A DNA stretch of 64,000 bases. Origin: Cololabis saira. Taxonomy: Eukaryota > Chordata > Actinopteri > Beloniformes > Belonidae. This document shows, piece by piece, positions 35,427 through 49,400 of this stretch (position 1 is the stretch's first letter; every line of letters begins with the position of its first letter). The notes below the pieces were generated by a model. The model did no database searches. It saw only the letters and a program-made list of their open reading frames with translations, and was not told the origin of the DNA. The DNA lies in NCBI RefSeq assembly GCF_033807715.1, contig NC_084587.1:28957017-29021016 (forward strand), read 5' to 3'. Both the position numbers and the translations under genes were made by a program.

Positions 35427-35847
35427 ACCGGTATGAACATACAGTATGCATGTATAGTATCTTAGTATGTAGGATTTGATGTATAGACACGATACACATG
35501 CGTGAGATGAAATGACAACCTAAATTGGTTTTGTCGGTTTCTTTAGCATCTTTTCACTTTCTGTTTTCAAAGCTATCATCATTATTATTATCATTAATTA
35601 CTATTACTATTATTACAGCTATTATTATTATTATTATTATTATTACTATTATTATTAGTATTATTTTGTGTAGCCTCATGATACTTCATTTGTTCTTTTT
35701 GCATATTCTGTTAAAAGGTGGGCAAGATAAGCTTTATGCTTCAAACCCATACCTTTTAGGTCAAAATAATCACAATGTTGACCAGGAAAAAACCTGTGGA
35801 TGTTTGTTAACTTACTTGTTGATTTTTATGCACATATACACATATAT

Positions 35848-35937
<90 letters not shown>

Positions 35938-38900
35938 ATGTTTACAAAAAATAATATATTTTAATAAAGAATTAAAGTTGTGGGGGATTGCATTTAATTT
36001 TAGATCTTCTCTTTTTTCCCTTACAGCTCATGGAAGATTTCGTGGTAGCTTTCCAACCCGTGGGAAGCTTTGCTCACAACTTTGTTTCCTTCACACGTCA
36101 GGTAAACTTTCACTCATCAGTAACATGTCAGTTAAACTGTTATGCAGCAACAAGTAAGGTGACTCGGGGCGTGTTGTTCTTACAGAGGAATGTGTCGGAA
36201 ATAAGAGGCGCCACCTTGACTCAGTTCCTGCTCAACTGGACTCTGGCTGAAGTGGCAGACATGTACCAACCAAAGGACACATCCGTGGTTCCAGAGCCGC
36301 CAGAGTTTGACGTGACGAATGCTGAAGACTGGTACCAGCAGGTTGTGATGCCGTTGCTGCTGAGGTTTTTCCCAAATAACGAAATCCTCATGCATGAAAA
36401 CATCACGCTTGCTTTTCACCAGCTGTTGTAAGTCACCCAAAAAAAACCAACCACTGCATTAGCATTTCTCATTGAGATATATTTATTATTCTGTAAATGT
36501 TTTTTTTTTTAATTTCATGGATAGAAGTGCTGATATTAGCTTCAGTGCAATACGGCTCATTAGGTGTATTGCTCATAAATAAATACAGAAAAGTCAGTGA
36601 TACATGTTTCATTACATTTTAGAGGCTACAAATGAACCTCAATTTATTTTTCCTGCACTGTGTGCACAATAGGGCTTCAATTTACGACTATTTTTATTGA
36701 CATGTAATCTAACAATTATTGGAACGATTAATCGACTAATCAGATTATGAATTTCACAATAACTTAAAACATTTTATTGAGCTATTAGGTGTTAAAATTT
36801 GTCTAAGATTGTTTAAGGCACATGCCAACTAACAAGAAAACATTAAAAATGATTTCTTCAGTCAAAAATATGTAATTTATTTAGCTTGTGAGATGAACAA
36901 ATTGTCCTGCTCACAACTCTATAACAAAATAAGTAAAAGTATGTCAAATTAACATCGCCTTTATGACCATCCGGTTGTTGCCCACAGGATTTGGCAGAGT
37001 ACTTCACATAACCATAACTCCTGGACTGTTTAAGTAAAAAACACAAAAACTCCCGGAAATGAAAGAAAACATGAAATTAGCTGGTGTGAGGGGAAAGGAT
37101 GCAGAGGATAGGGTTAGATGGAGGCAGATGATTTTCTGTGGTGACCTCTGAAGGCAACAGCCGCAAGGAAAAGGAGACTGGGAAGTCTTTTCATCTTTAT
37201 CGTATGATACATTAGACATTACAATAAATGCAAGCTGAACAACCACTGGCAGCTTAAAGTAGTGAGAGTTATGGAGAGTTTTATCAAGTTTTGAAGAGCA
37301 ATTTCAGAGATATATGAGCCTTAATCTAAAAAGAAAAACAAAAAAAAATCGGCAAGACTGTTTTTGGTCAGGAGTTTACAATTTTCTTTGCTCTGAATCC
37401 CCTGATGTGCTCTCAAAGAAAAGACACGTGTGCACTGGCAGGTGAAACACTCCCACCAGCAGGCAGAGAGAACTCTGTCCGTGGAAAATATGTTGGTTAA
37501 CCACCCGAAAGAAAGACAACAATATCTATGTGTTTTGTTCTTTAACCTTTTGAAGCTACTATGATGACTGATGTCATAAAAGAAAAATGAACACCATCAT
37601 TCGTTTCAGAAGAGGTTCCAATCAACAGTGTTAAACAGACGTGTGATGACATAACCAGCTAATAATCGGGTATTAAATTCATTGGCAACTAATTTTGTCA
37701 TTGATTTTTGCCGACTGCTTTGATTATTTATGGCAGACCTCGTGCACAGTGGTCAGAATATGAGTAGTCCTCTGAGAAGTTCATTCTTATGAGAGAATCT
37801 CTTATTTTCATCTCTAACCTGCACTCTGTGTGCCCTGTAAGTGTAACTTTTCATTTTTTCAATTCAATTAAATTGTATTAATATAGCGTCTATTACAACA
37901 GAAGTTGTCTCTAACTTTTAAACCAGCCTTGACAACTGTCACTGCTAATCCTTGGACTCCCCAACATCTCACCAACAAACACTGCTCGTTTTATTAAATG
38001 CTTAGTACAACTGTATTAAGTGTTTTCCAATGTGTTTCTCCCAGTCATTATCATCACTGTCATCACTGTAAGCTGGTGGTTTGTGATGTATAATGTATTT
38101 TCAGCAATAAGTAAGCATTTATTTTGTCTTTGTGCAGCTTTTTGGATCATGATATGGATGCTGGTAACGAGTCCTCTGAGGTCCAGGATGTCTGCAGCAT
38201 CACCCTTGACAAGGCCCCTTGTGGGGTGAGGCAGTTTACTCTTGAATCGAGTTTGAAAGTTTGGGATGATACTAAAATGTCACTTTTATGTATTTCATAA
38301 GCTGAGAAACACCTTCTGTCTTTACTAGTTGACAAACGTGGTGGAAAATGTGGCCCATGTTTTACATTGCGCCGCCCGTACCAACCTGACGATGACTGAG
38401 ACGACCGTCATGAAACTGATAGAAGAGCTGGCCGAGCGCCTGAACTCCCTGGTCAGAGAGCTGTCCACAGCAGTGAGTATCTCAACCGCACCGATGCATC
38501 AGATATTATAGATACAGTGTAAACAAAAAAATAATCTTTCTGTCCTATAGAACTTCACAGAGTTGGCGTCCGACTTTAAGGAGATATTTGGGGAAGGAGA
38601 GTCTCCGTCCTTGACTCAGGAACACCTGGACGACCCGGACTTCATTAAGCTTTGGTTCCGGGTCAAGCTGCTGCCTCTCATGCCGGATGTGCATCCAGAC
38701 CTCCTCTCCTGCCTGAGCACCAAGAACTTCTCCTGTCCTGTTTACCAAACCCTGTGAGTTGACGGCTTTGATTGGATTTTTCTTTTTTCTGTACTCACAT
38801 GGTTTTGTGTCTTCACTCGTGTTTTGTCTTGTTGTTTGCAGCGTGGCAGAAATGGGCAAACATATGAGCGTTATAGATGCTGATCCAGTGTTCAGCCACA

Positions 38901-39927
38901 ACATCTACAAACACTTCATCTACTCTTTCCTGCTGCACCACAACACTTCTGGTAAGCAAAGTAATATCATTTGGGAAAAGAAATTGTAAATAGCAAAGGA
39001 AAAACTGAAAGAGAAGAGTCCTTTTAATTTTAGATAAAGTTTACAATTTATAGCAAACAAAAAATCTGCTGCACCCATGTGGGCAGACGTGGTATTTGGT
39101 CACAGTGTGGCTTTAATTCATTTTGCTATTTTAGATGTTCACTACACTACATGTACATACTATGCTCAATACTACTATGATGTTTTTATTATCTGTCATT
39201 TGTTTTCTACTTATTTAAAAAAAATGTGTAATTGTAAAAAGGTTCAAACGTGTTTTTTTGTACAAAAATATTTCAGATGCGAGGTGTGTCTTTCCAGCCA
39301 ATGACAGTGCAGAATGGGTGAAAACCAACTTTGGTTTCTTTTCAAGCTTTGCCTCCATCATTGACTTCTACAGACTCAACCCTTATTTCTCTGGAGTAGG
39401 TCGAATAAATATGAAAATGTTGCATTTCTCAGTCCTTCAAAACTCCAGTCCTAACAGCAGTGTTGTGTAATTAACGAGATTGCTCCTCTTTTTCTGTATC
39501 TGCCTCAGTTGGACACACTTCATGTCCTGTCGCCAAAGCAGTTAGCAGAGATGCTGCTGTTGCCTCTGCCAACGCCTCCAGAAAAAGATGTGGTTATCCG
39601 CCGCGTAGTTAACTTCCTGGTGGAGGCGCCCGAAGTCAGGAAATTCCCAGAGGTTTTGCACTTTGTGGTCGAACTTGCTGAAGAGGTAAAAAATAAAATG
39701 AAATTTTCAGGTGTAGTGCTCAGTAAACTTTAACAAACCAGGAAGATTCATTGTTAAATACTCCATTTCTCAGGTTAATCCTCCATGCGGTGTCTACAGA
39801 GAAATGTAAGTACCTTCAGATGGTTTTATAACAATATATCTGGCCATTAGTGCAGTTTTAGTATAGGTTGTTTTTTTACATGAAAGTAAAAGTCTGTTTA
39901 TTACTAGCTCCACAGACACATATATAC

Positions 39928-40018
<91 letters not shown>

Positions 40019-40363
40019 CCCTATGTAACATACCCTTGTGAATCATTCCTGTTGTCACTTTCTTCACAAGGCAGGCTATGTCGAAATGCTTTAAACAATA
40101 AAAGAACAGAAAAAGTTGACTAAGTGCAAGAGACAAACAATTTTTTTATAACCATTCTAGGCCATTTCTTGTCCTATTTCCTGTATTTAGTTACCACAAT
40201 GGAAGAATGTTGTTCATTTTGAATCTATTTGTTTTGTTTTGTTTTCTTAGTTTTGAACAGTTGTACCGAAACATACCGTCTCTGTCGCCAAACATGGAAG
40301 CAGTCGTCTGGGCTCGCATAGATGATCTGATAAACATAGCACCAGATGGTGAGTCTCTCCACG

Positions 40364-40413
<50 letters not shown>

Positions 40414-43400
40414 AGACTGACCAACATGTTATATGATACAGATGTGCCAATATACCAAAATTAAGAAGAAAGTTTGATTTCTTGTTTTTGATCTATGCAT
40501 GGAAGTTTGAAATATTACTTGTGCAGGTCGGTTTTGACTGAATATGTTCTATGCTTTGTTTCTGACAGAGTGTGTGCCAGCGAACATCACGGTGAGATTT
40601 TTGTATAATCCTGCAATCCATGTATCATTATGGATCTTTTTAATTTTCTGGTTTCATGGACAATATGTTCTAACAAACTTACATTTTCTAAAACCTGTCA
40701 TCCACAGTGCCCAGAAATCCAAATAAACAGTAAGATTTATCGCCATCAGAGTCATTTTATTACTCAATATGTTAAAATAGGTATTTACAGAGTTAAAATG
40801 AGTTAACATGATTTCTCATATGCTCTTTGACAGGAACTAACATCTGCAGGGATGTCGACAGGTGCCACATTTTCTATGGTTTACATCTAAGGCACTTAAA
40901 ACGACCATATTTGTCTTTATATGACATGTTTTGTCTTTTCACAGCTCTGATCTCCAGTCTTACATGAACATGTCTATGAATGTTGCCTGCAATTTTACCT
41001 TGGAGCAATATGCTTGCGCACAGGTGATTGTCTACATTAAAAAGACTCAAACAGGAAGGACAGATTCGGGTTTCTTGCAGAGAGCAAGTAAATGATGTTT
41101 CACTGTCCCGCACAGCTGGAGAACGTCACAGCCAGTCAGCTGGCTGCTCTCTTGAGATGTGATCTGCCTGGAAACAGCAGCCACTCTAGGATGTTGTGGA
41201 AGACGCTGCTCACTAAACACTCCTACGTTTTGGATCCGGCATTGGACATGTTGGCTAACATGGTCAGTGGCTCCAGTGGTCTCTAAGAACATACAGAAAA
41301 GCAAACCTGGACTTTATGTCAGGGGATTTTCATTTAATTAGTTGAAGTAGTGTGTGAAAAGTTTTTGTGAAATAACCTATTATCTCACCCACAGTCTGTG
41401 GGCATGGTTAGTCCATCAGCCCAGACAATTTTGGATGTGATCGGGGAGATGAGGGTGTCGCTGCTGACTGATGAACAGTTGACGGACAGCAGGGTAATCA
41501 AGCTGTGGTTCTCCGGCCGTCTGAGTGGATTCCTGCCCGCTGCATCAGGAAGGTTTCTGCACTGTCTGAGCAGCAAGAACCTCAGCTGTCAGTCTTTCCA
41601 CCAAATGTAAGTGTATGTCAGTACACTGTCTAACAATGAACTACTGATGATGTACTGACCATTTCACACTGCGTGTAAGCGTCATTTGCAACCTTCTGAC
41701 GTGTGAAATTTGGCTTAAGAAAACATTTAAAAAAACTATATTCATCGTTCTCTCCATCACAGGAATAATCTCACTGCCTAACCTGGTCATGTGATGTACC
41801 TGTAAATCAAACTAAATCAAACCTAAAAATAGAACAATAATTAATCTGGCACCTCTCCCAATATACTTGGCATATCTCCCAATATACAATTTAGAGAAAA
41901 GTATGTTATTTAGGTTTAAATCACCTTTTTAAATGTAAATGCAATCAAAGACCATTCTTCTATAAAATCACATCTTTTTCTGTTCTTGACTGTTTTTTAA
42001 TTAGACTGCAGGTGTTTAAGCATCAGTTTGAGGACATGGCTTTTCAACAACAGCATGTAGTCTTACGTGATTTCATCCTCCGTTTCCTTAAGAAAAATCA
42101 ATCAGGTACTGGCACCTCTCAACAAAACTGATGGCTTTATCAAAATTCTGTAAGTTATTAAAAAATCTTTCTCTATTTTTTATTTAAACCAGATCCAGGA
42201 TGTCAGTCTGCTTCCAACAACAGTGTAAGCTGGCTGATGGACAACCTGGGTCCCTTCTCAAAGTTCTTCTCCCTCAAGGAGATACTCCTACTCAACCCAA
42301 GTTTCAATCCTGTAAGAATAAGCTTTTCATGATAATAACTTGAGGTGGAAATGCTGGTTATTGTTCAATCATTACAAAATACTACAAACTTAGTTCATTT
42401 TATCCATTTTAGGTGGAGGCTCTAAGGTTCCTGAGTCCAAATCAGAGTGCAGAGCTGCTGGTTCTGATGCATCCTGCCCTTCCAAGCAAAGAGGTCCTTA
42501 TCAACATGCTCTTTGATTACCTGACTGAGTCGCCCAAAGAGAAGAAATTCACAGAGTTCCTGTCCCACCTTGTCATAGTCCTCGAGAAGGTAATAAAATA
42601 TCAAATATCCTGCCTCTTTTTTCAGGATTTCACATATTTCAGTCTCGGTTTAAGTAGCTAACTTTGTTTTGTTCTTAAAGGGGAACCTTTCCTGTTCAGC
42701 ATTCAAAACACTGTAAGTTCAGATTTATACATGCTTGCAATTCAGAGCGTACTATATAGTGTTTATTATTAAATAAGTTAAAGCAAAGTGATCTATTTTT
42801 GTATGTTTTAATGTTCCAGGTTTACCAGACTTGACTTGGCAGCAGTTGAGGTTTCTCTGGATATAGCATCATCCATCATGTACACCAAAATGGCCTTATC
42901 CAAGCACATACCACCCGGTGAGACATTTACACAACATAAGTGGAATACCGTTTAGATTTAGAGGTAGGGTAAGTGATTTCTTGAAAACTTCATTGTTGAT
43001 AATTGAAACAAATCATAAACAAACTAGCGAGGCCCCCCCTGCTCCTTCCTCCACTGCTCCCCGTGTTCAGGTTAGTGAGTATTTTATGGCAGGATCCAGA
43101 AGACGGAAGGAAGGCAACTGGAAAAAAAGGGATTTATTTACAAAGACCGCGAAGGCCATACCGAAGGCTGGACGGACGCTAGTGAAATGAGACGGTCTAG
43201 CCTGCGGGGGATTTCCTGGTTGCGTCACCAGCTGTTCCCGCCCTTGTCCTACGTCACTAAACTAAAACTAAACTCACTAAAAGTAGAAAGAAAGATAGAC
43301 AGACAGCAAGATAGACAGAAAGAAAGAAAGAAAACACGATAGAAAAGAAAGAAAGAACCCAAAAAAAAGAAAAGAAATGGAGCCATAAGTTTTGTTTTTG

Positions 43401-46400
43401 TTTTTTTTGTTTTTCATTTTGTTGGAGGAGGAAGAGAGGCGTGTCCGCCGGCGCCGGCGGAAATAATATATTTTTCTGAAAAAATTTGAATCTGAAAATA
43501 TTTTTCTGGAAATAAATATTTTTCTGACTGTGCGCAATGAATCTTGGGATATGGTGGGCCGCGGAGGATACAACCGATGGATCCTTCAAACAGCGGTAAA
43601 AGAAGGCTGCATTTGAAGGAGCCTTCGAAATGGGACAGCATTCGGCGCGCCGCTGTGACGTAATCGGCCTTCAAATCCAGCCTTCGAAGGACGCAGCCCC
43701 TGAATTGGGACACAGCTACAGACACACACTCGCAAACAGAAAAGAAAATGTAACCAAAAAACAAAGCTCCTGACAACATGCCCCCCAAAACATTGGTTCA
43801 GCCCCTGATCTGCTTGAGCATGAGATGAAAGAGAGGCTGCTAGCAAATTGGGAGGAGATATTCTCTGAATATGGAGAAAAAAAGTATTCTGGGTTAGAAA
43901 GTTCTTGGAATCACTTACCCTACTTTTAATGTAATCTGTGTTAAATATAAAATCAGTTTTGTTGTTTGAGGCATACAAACATTGGGGCGTTTTTTCTAGT
44001 TTGAAACAGCATACAGAGTTTTTGCTTATACTCACTGCAGGAATGATGGAGAATCAGCATTTAAGTCCCTCTCTTTCTGACTTTTTTAAATTCCAGCTTA
44101 TTTTTGAGATCACAGAGATGAACATATCCTAAACTAATTTTCATTTATTATGCTTTTATTATAGGATGCAGCATCTACAATGGACAGGTAATTACATGTG
44201 ATTTTGGATTTCTTTTCTATTTCTATCTCAAACTCATTTTGTGATTAAATACTTATATTTCTCTCTCCCAAGTGCGATGTCATCATGACAAACGGTAAGA
44301 GGTCTCACTGCAGTGACAAGTTGGTTTATAGTCACTCACTATTTATCGTTGATCGCTTGAAATAAATGTACTGCTTTTTTGTTTTTTACAGAGACAGATA
44401 TCTGTCATGGAGTGAACAGGTAAAAATATAAATACCCTGTGGTATTTTCATTTTCAATACACTGTTGTAAATCAATTATACTGAAGAAGCTGAACTTTAT
44501 TTTAAACCATAGCACAGAGCTTCAGCATCACCTGGACAGTGGAAGCATGAGTGGACGTTCCTGTGACTTTGCAGTGGAGGAATTTGCTTGTGCCTCCGTA
44601 AGAAAAAAACAAAATATAAACATCTCGGATTAACAACTGTCAAACGTACATCAGTGAAGGATTCAGTTTACCTGCCGTCTTTAATTACACAGCTGTCAGC
44701 GCTGACGCCACAGGGCCTGGCAGAGATGTTGAAGTGTAATCGCTCCTCCACCTCCAGCGGCTCCACACCCGTCTGGAAACTTCTCCTCTCTAAAGCCTCT
44801 CTGGTGCTGGATGGAGCTCTGGATCTTCTGGCCAACTCTGTAAGATTAAGTTTGACTTGTAAAACATTTGTTAGAATTACATTTATTTATTTATTTTTCC
44901 CTGTTGAAAAGGTTTACTTGTAAAAAAAATATGTATTATTCCCCACAAAAAACAACTTTGTGATGAGTATAACTGCAGTAAGGAGCTATGTTCACTGCAT
45001 CTTCATGTATGTGGCAGACGCTGGACCCCAGAAGTCCCTCAGTGTCCATGGTTTTGGACGCCTTACGAGAAATCCGATTGGACATAATCAGCGCAAACCT
45101 TAATGAGCCCGCCATCATCCAGCTGTGGTTTATCCACCGCCTTCGTCCTTTCTTGCCTGCCGTTTCCTCCAGCTTCCTTTCATGTCTCTCCAGTCAAGAT
45201 TTGAACTGTAGCACCTATCAGCACCTGTAAGTAGTACACCTTTTATCTGTAATTTTGAATTGCCTAAGGGTATATCTCTGTCTGTCTGTTGTCATGCAGA
45301 AATATTGCCATACTTGTGGTTGATCTTAATGCCCTTTCATCTCATTTCTGAACTCAGCGTGCAGGTTTTCAGTCACGTTCAGCCACAAATGAGTCTTGCC
45401 ACGCAGATGTCTGTGAACACACACTTCATTAAGGTTTTCCTGAGCAGGAACAACACTGCAGGTAGGAGCCTGTGTTACAAGCTGTTGCAGTTTAAGTATA
45501 TTAAGAACCACAGCATGAGTTAATGCTGTTTATAACATTGTAAAACGTTTCACTATACAAAACGGCATCTGAGACATATTTACATTTAGATAACTTGTAG
45601 GGGCTTGATGCCTGCATCAAGCCCCTACAAGTTTGAACTTTGAACTTTGAATAAGTTTTTGATTTGAGAATTGCTGTTGTTTGTTTTATCAAAGATGATT
45701 TGAAATAATGAACTGCTAACATTAAATTGAGACAGAGTAAGTGCAGCAGAAGCTAACAATTGTTTGTGTGAAAATGTGTTATTCAAGCTTGAAATCTTTT
45801 ATATTTATTCATAAATATGGCCTTAAAAATCACCAGATCTTCCAACAAGTCTTTAAATAAGAGGGGATGTCTGAAAATGAACATTTTTCAACAAATGGAT
45901 AAAAATCATGAAATATTCCAATAAAGGGTAAAAAAGAAAAAAAAAGTTAATATATGTGCCTTTGGATTAAAAAAAAAAGATCTGGGACCTATTAAAGTCT
46001 GATTATTCCTGTTCTCTCAACCCGCTGTGAGAGGTTTCTTCCTGTAAAAGGAAGACTCTCAATAGTCGCCTGGTGCTTGCTCAGAGCGGGGGATCCTATC
46101 GAAGAAAAGTTTTGATGCAATCTGTTGGTTTCCTTAGTGAAGCCATAATTATTATTGTTATTTTATGGGTTTTGTATCAATTGGACCAGTTTGGAATGAG
46201 TTGAACTATATTGGTGAAATGCCTTGAGATGACATTCGTCTTGATTTAGCGCTCGATAAATAAAGCTGAACTGAACTGAAAAAAAAAGAATCATCATAAC
46301 ACACATTTGGCTTAATATTCAGGGGACACAAAAAGAGGAGATTTATGAATACACCAGCTGTTGATTCTCATCAGGCTGGAAAAGTTTACAGAGCCATCTT

Positions 46401-49400
46401 TAAAGTAAAGACTGAAGAACAACAGTGTGCAAAGCAGCATTGTGAAGATAGAGAAACTGTACTGTCATCTGCAGCTTGCCAAAGAAAGAAAAATGTAATC
46501 TAAATAAGAAACTATATGTTTGAAGAAAAGAAAACATTGCGTCCCACCGTTAGAACCTTCTCCGCATGATTGTGGTTGTATCATGCTTTGGGTCTGTGTT
46601 TTCATCCAGTATATAAGCAAGGTTGTTAAAAACTCTAGGATTATTATGATCAGCTGTAGTTGTTGCAAGATGAAAAGTGACTGGTTCTAAAAAAGTGGAT
46701 CATTTTTAAATGTCGAACCAACAGCTAGCTGCCATTAATAGCTCCTCAACATGAATATGGCTTACAATGTTAAAATGTTGTGTGCTCCTCAACTTTCATT
46801 TTCTTAAATTCACATTGAAAAAAATTGATGTTAACCAGGTTTCTTCTACATGACGCATTCCTGAAACATATAGAACCTTTTGTTTGTTTTGGGGTTGTTG
46901 TTGTTTTCGGTCATAGAAGTAAAACTGAATGTGTTGTGTGTGTTTTCATGGTTCAGATCCTACCTGCAGCTTACACATCAACCATACTGGCCAGTGGCTG
47001 CAGAAGAACCTGGGCGGCTTCTCCGTCCTCTTGTCCTTCCAGGAACTTGTGGAGCTCTACTCCAACTTTTCAGCGGTTTGTTATGTCACCTTGGGTCTCC
47101 TGTGTTTATGTTTGTTAGTATGCTTGTTTTAATTTTTGCACCTGCCGGCCATTAGCGTCGCTGTATGTAATATATGTGTGTGTGTTTGTGTACATGCAGA
47201 TGGAAGCCCTGCCACAGCTCAACATCAGACAGCTGGCAGAGGTATCTGCCACACCGGGCCAGCTCACATCCCCTGACCAGGTCACCATGGTGATGAAACA
47301 CGTCCCAGACCAACATTTCTCTTCCTTCTTTGATGACTTCTCAGCTGCTGTGTCGGTAAGCGTATCACCCTCTCATCCTGCCCACAAACACAAACTCTGA
47401 AATAACATGCTCTACTTATTTGACACCTGGAATCATAATAATGTCAGATTAAAACAAACAAACAGATGTTACTTATTCAAGCTGCTTTTGTCTTGTCTGT
47501 CTCTGCCTGCAGGGTCATGAAAACACGATACCCTCCGTGGTGAGGTCAGCCATGTTGGAAGCGGTCTTTGATCGCGGAAACCTTTCCCATCAGTCAGTGG
47601 ATGACTCGGTCGTGTTGCAGTGGCTCCAGAGTCGACTGCGTCCCCTGTACAGCGACCTGTCACCTGACCACGTGGCCCCGTTCTTCAGAATACTGGCAGG
47701 AAGGAACTGCAGCGTTGAGCAGCAGGGGTCAGCGTGACACCAGAAAAACAAAACTAGCAGTTGGTTTTAACTCCATCAGTTTGTTAACTTTAGACAATTT
47801 GTTTTTTGTCCATTTCAGTGTAGACAACCTGAATTTGACTATCTCAACGCTTGGTGAAAACACACAGAAAGAAATCCACAATCATATCATCCAGGCTCTC
47901 AAAGGTAAGAAAAAAACTGTTCATAAATATAGAATGGCAGTGCATTAACTCCACGTACAAAGCATTTTGTCTAAAAATGTGTAATTGGTGAATAGGATTG
48001 TTCATGGATAATGGCACATTTCCTCGAGGAGTATCTCCTCAGGAGAAGCACCATTGTTGCTTTCCTTCTGCTCTTCATATTCTTTTTCTGGTGTGTGCTT
48101 TGCATGTGTAGCTATAAGCAAAGTTTACATGTATGCCAGTTTTCAGGTCCCACTTAGATGCAATGTACAACTGCAATGTGTTGCAGATTATAAATGTATG
48201 TCGCACAGCCCTTGTGCACAAGTGGAAACCACCAACTAGCCTTCAGAAAAGTATGTAGCTCTGTTGCTCAGTGAAGAGACTCACAGAGAGTGTATCATCA
48301 ATATACGTGCCACTACTACCTTCCTGATGCACAGCAATGCTCAGCTGGAATAGTCATACTAAAAGTATTAAATGCGGTTATGTCAAGGATAAATTACATA
48401 ATCTTTTCATTCTACGGTTGTATAGGTCAGAACTTTTGAAAAAAAGTGTCCCATTCAGGTCCTGAAACTGGGCAAAAATAAACTAGATTAAACAAGAAAC
48501 CATGACATATGACACGTTCTGTGTGGAGTTTGCTTGTTCTCCCTGTGTTTACATGGGTTTTCTCTGGGTCTTCCAGCTTTCTTCCACTGAAATCCCAAAA
48601 CAGATAGATCCAAGATCATTGCTGATGTGTTTTCTGTTGGACATTGTGTTTACACACATAAATGTCCCAAACTACAGCTTCTACATTTATCACGGTCAAC
48701 ATGATCATTTAACCACGTGTATTTGATTAGCAGCACATGGTTCCTGATGAGTTTCTATGGAAGCAGTAAGGATGAACTAAGTTTGTTAAACGCTGTTTCT
48801 GCAACTGATCAACATATCATAGCCTTTACATTTTGTACAGGGTTATGCAAAAACTTGATTGCCACAGGTGATTTGAGCATTCAGATAACTGATGAAGTTA
48901 TTAGAAAAGCCAAAAACACTTATTGGTGACACTATGACACTCTTCAGAGAAGGTGTTCTGAGTATTGACCATATAGAAAGTTCTGCTCCTGTTGTTTTGG
49001 TCTGCATTCAACACGACACCTTAAATTCTTGGTTAACAGTTAACTTCCCTCATTCTCCTCCACATCAGGCCCACCACCTCTCCGTTGCTACGGTGACAAC
49101 TACAACCACAGTTTCTACAGGTTCCTTGAGCGCTCATTCGTTGGATTCCAGTTCCCCAACTTGACCGCCTTCATGTCCCTCGTGCCTCATGACAGTATGG
49201 ATAAGGTGTGACTAGTTGTAAGGGACTCCAAGTAAATACAAATGATACTGAGCAGAATGAAATAATTTAAGGTTTGTGTCCTTTTAGATAATAAACTCCA
49301 TGCCTCTGTCGGATCTTGGGGATTTCTTGCGTCGGCCTGATGTTGTCGACAATGAAACACAGCTCTGTGAACTCTATAACAACTACATCCAGACACCTGC

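Larger units (their letters stand above)
25891..38472 (+). other. msln: Mesothelin-like exons 1-12: signal peptide and first module
   Basis: Exons: 25891-25942, 29006-29024, 29165-29201, 31186-31308, 31599-31798, 31891-31994, 33252-33364, 33503-33760, 36027-36101, 36186-36427, 38138-38225, 38329-38472 (residues 1-485). Exon 1 carries the signal peptide. Exons 2 and 3 are tiny (19 and 37 nt) and Cys-bearing; exon 3 could start 3 nt earlier at 29162 by use of an alternative AG. Exons 5-8 form one phase 0-2-1-0 module, with [17 protein letters not shown] and [20 protein letters not shown]. Exon 8 ends in a Pro/Ser-rich linker. Exons 1-3 are the least certain, because they are short. Confidence 0.75.
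38551..41262 (+). repeat. msln: Mesothelin-like exons 13-23: first copy of 11-exon block
   Basis: Exons: 38551-38753, 38842-38951, 39277-39395, 39509-39685, 39774-39805, 40251-40348, 40569-40591, 40708-40729, 40834-40861, 40945-41023, 41116-41262. Lengths: 203, 110, 119, 177, 32, 98, 23, 22, 28, 79, 147 nt (346 codons, residues 486-831). Motifs include [63 protein letters not shown] and [14 protein letters not shown]. The four micro-exons (22-32 nt) each encode a cysteine. The block is followed directly by its duplicate. Confidence 0.88.

Noticed and set aside
35525..36157. A 210-codon plus-strand frame
   Set aside because: It runs through ATT and TA microsatellites; the real coding part here is exon 9 (36027-36101), which is in a different context with proper splice sites.
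36670..37735. A possible repeat starting AGGGCTTCAATTTACGAC
   Set aside because: The left end resembles a fish element with GATTAATCGACTAATC motifs and the right end is vaguely its complement, but the ends are too diverged for me to call boundaries.
43257..44035. Three long minus-strand frames near 43.3-44.0 kb
   Set aside because: They overlie a purine-rich run and a dispersed repeat, differ in frame, and show no family similarity.
45592..45633. A microRNA precursor
   Set aside because: The stem is perfect and only 20 bp with a 2-nt loop; metazoan precursors need a longer stem and larger loop.
46540..46610. Another Tc1-like transposase relic (HDCGCIMLW)
   Set aside because: The match is a single short motif with no second motif nearby, too little to annotate as an element.
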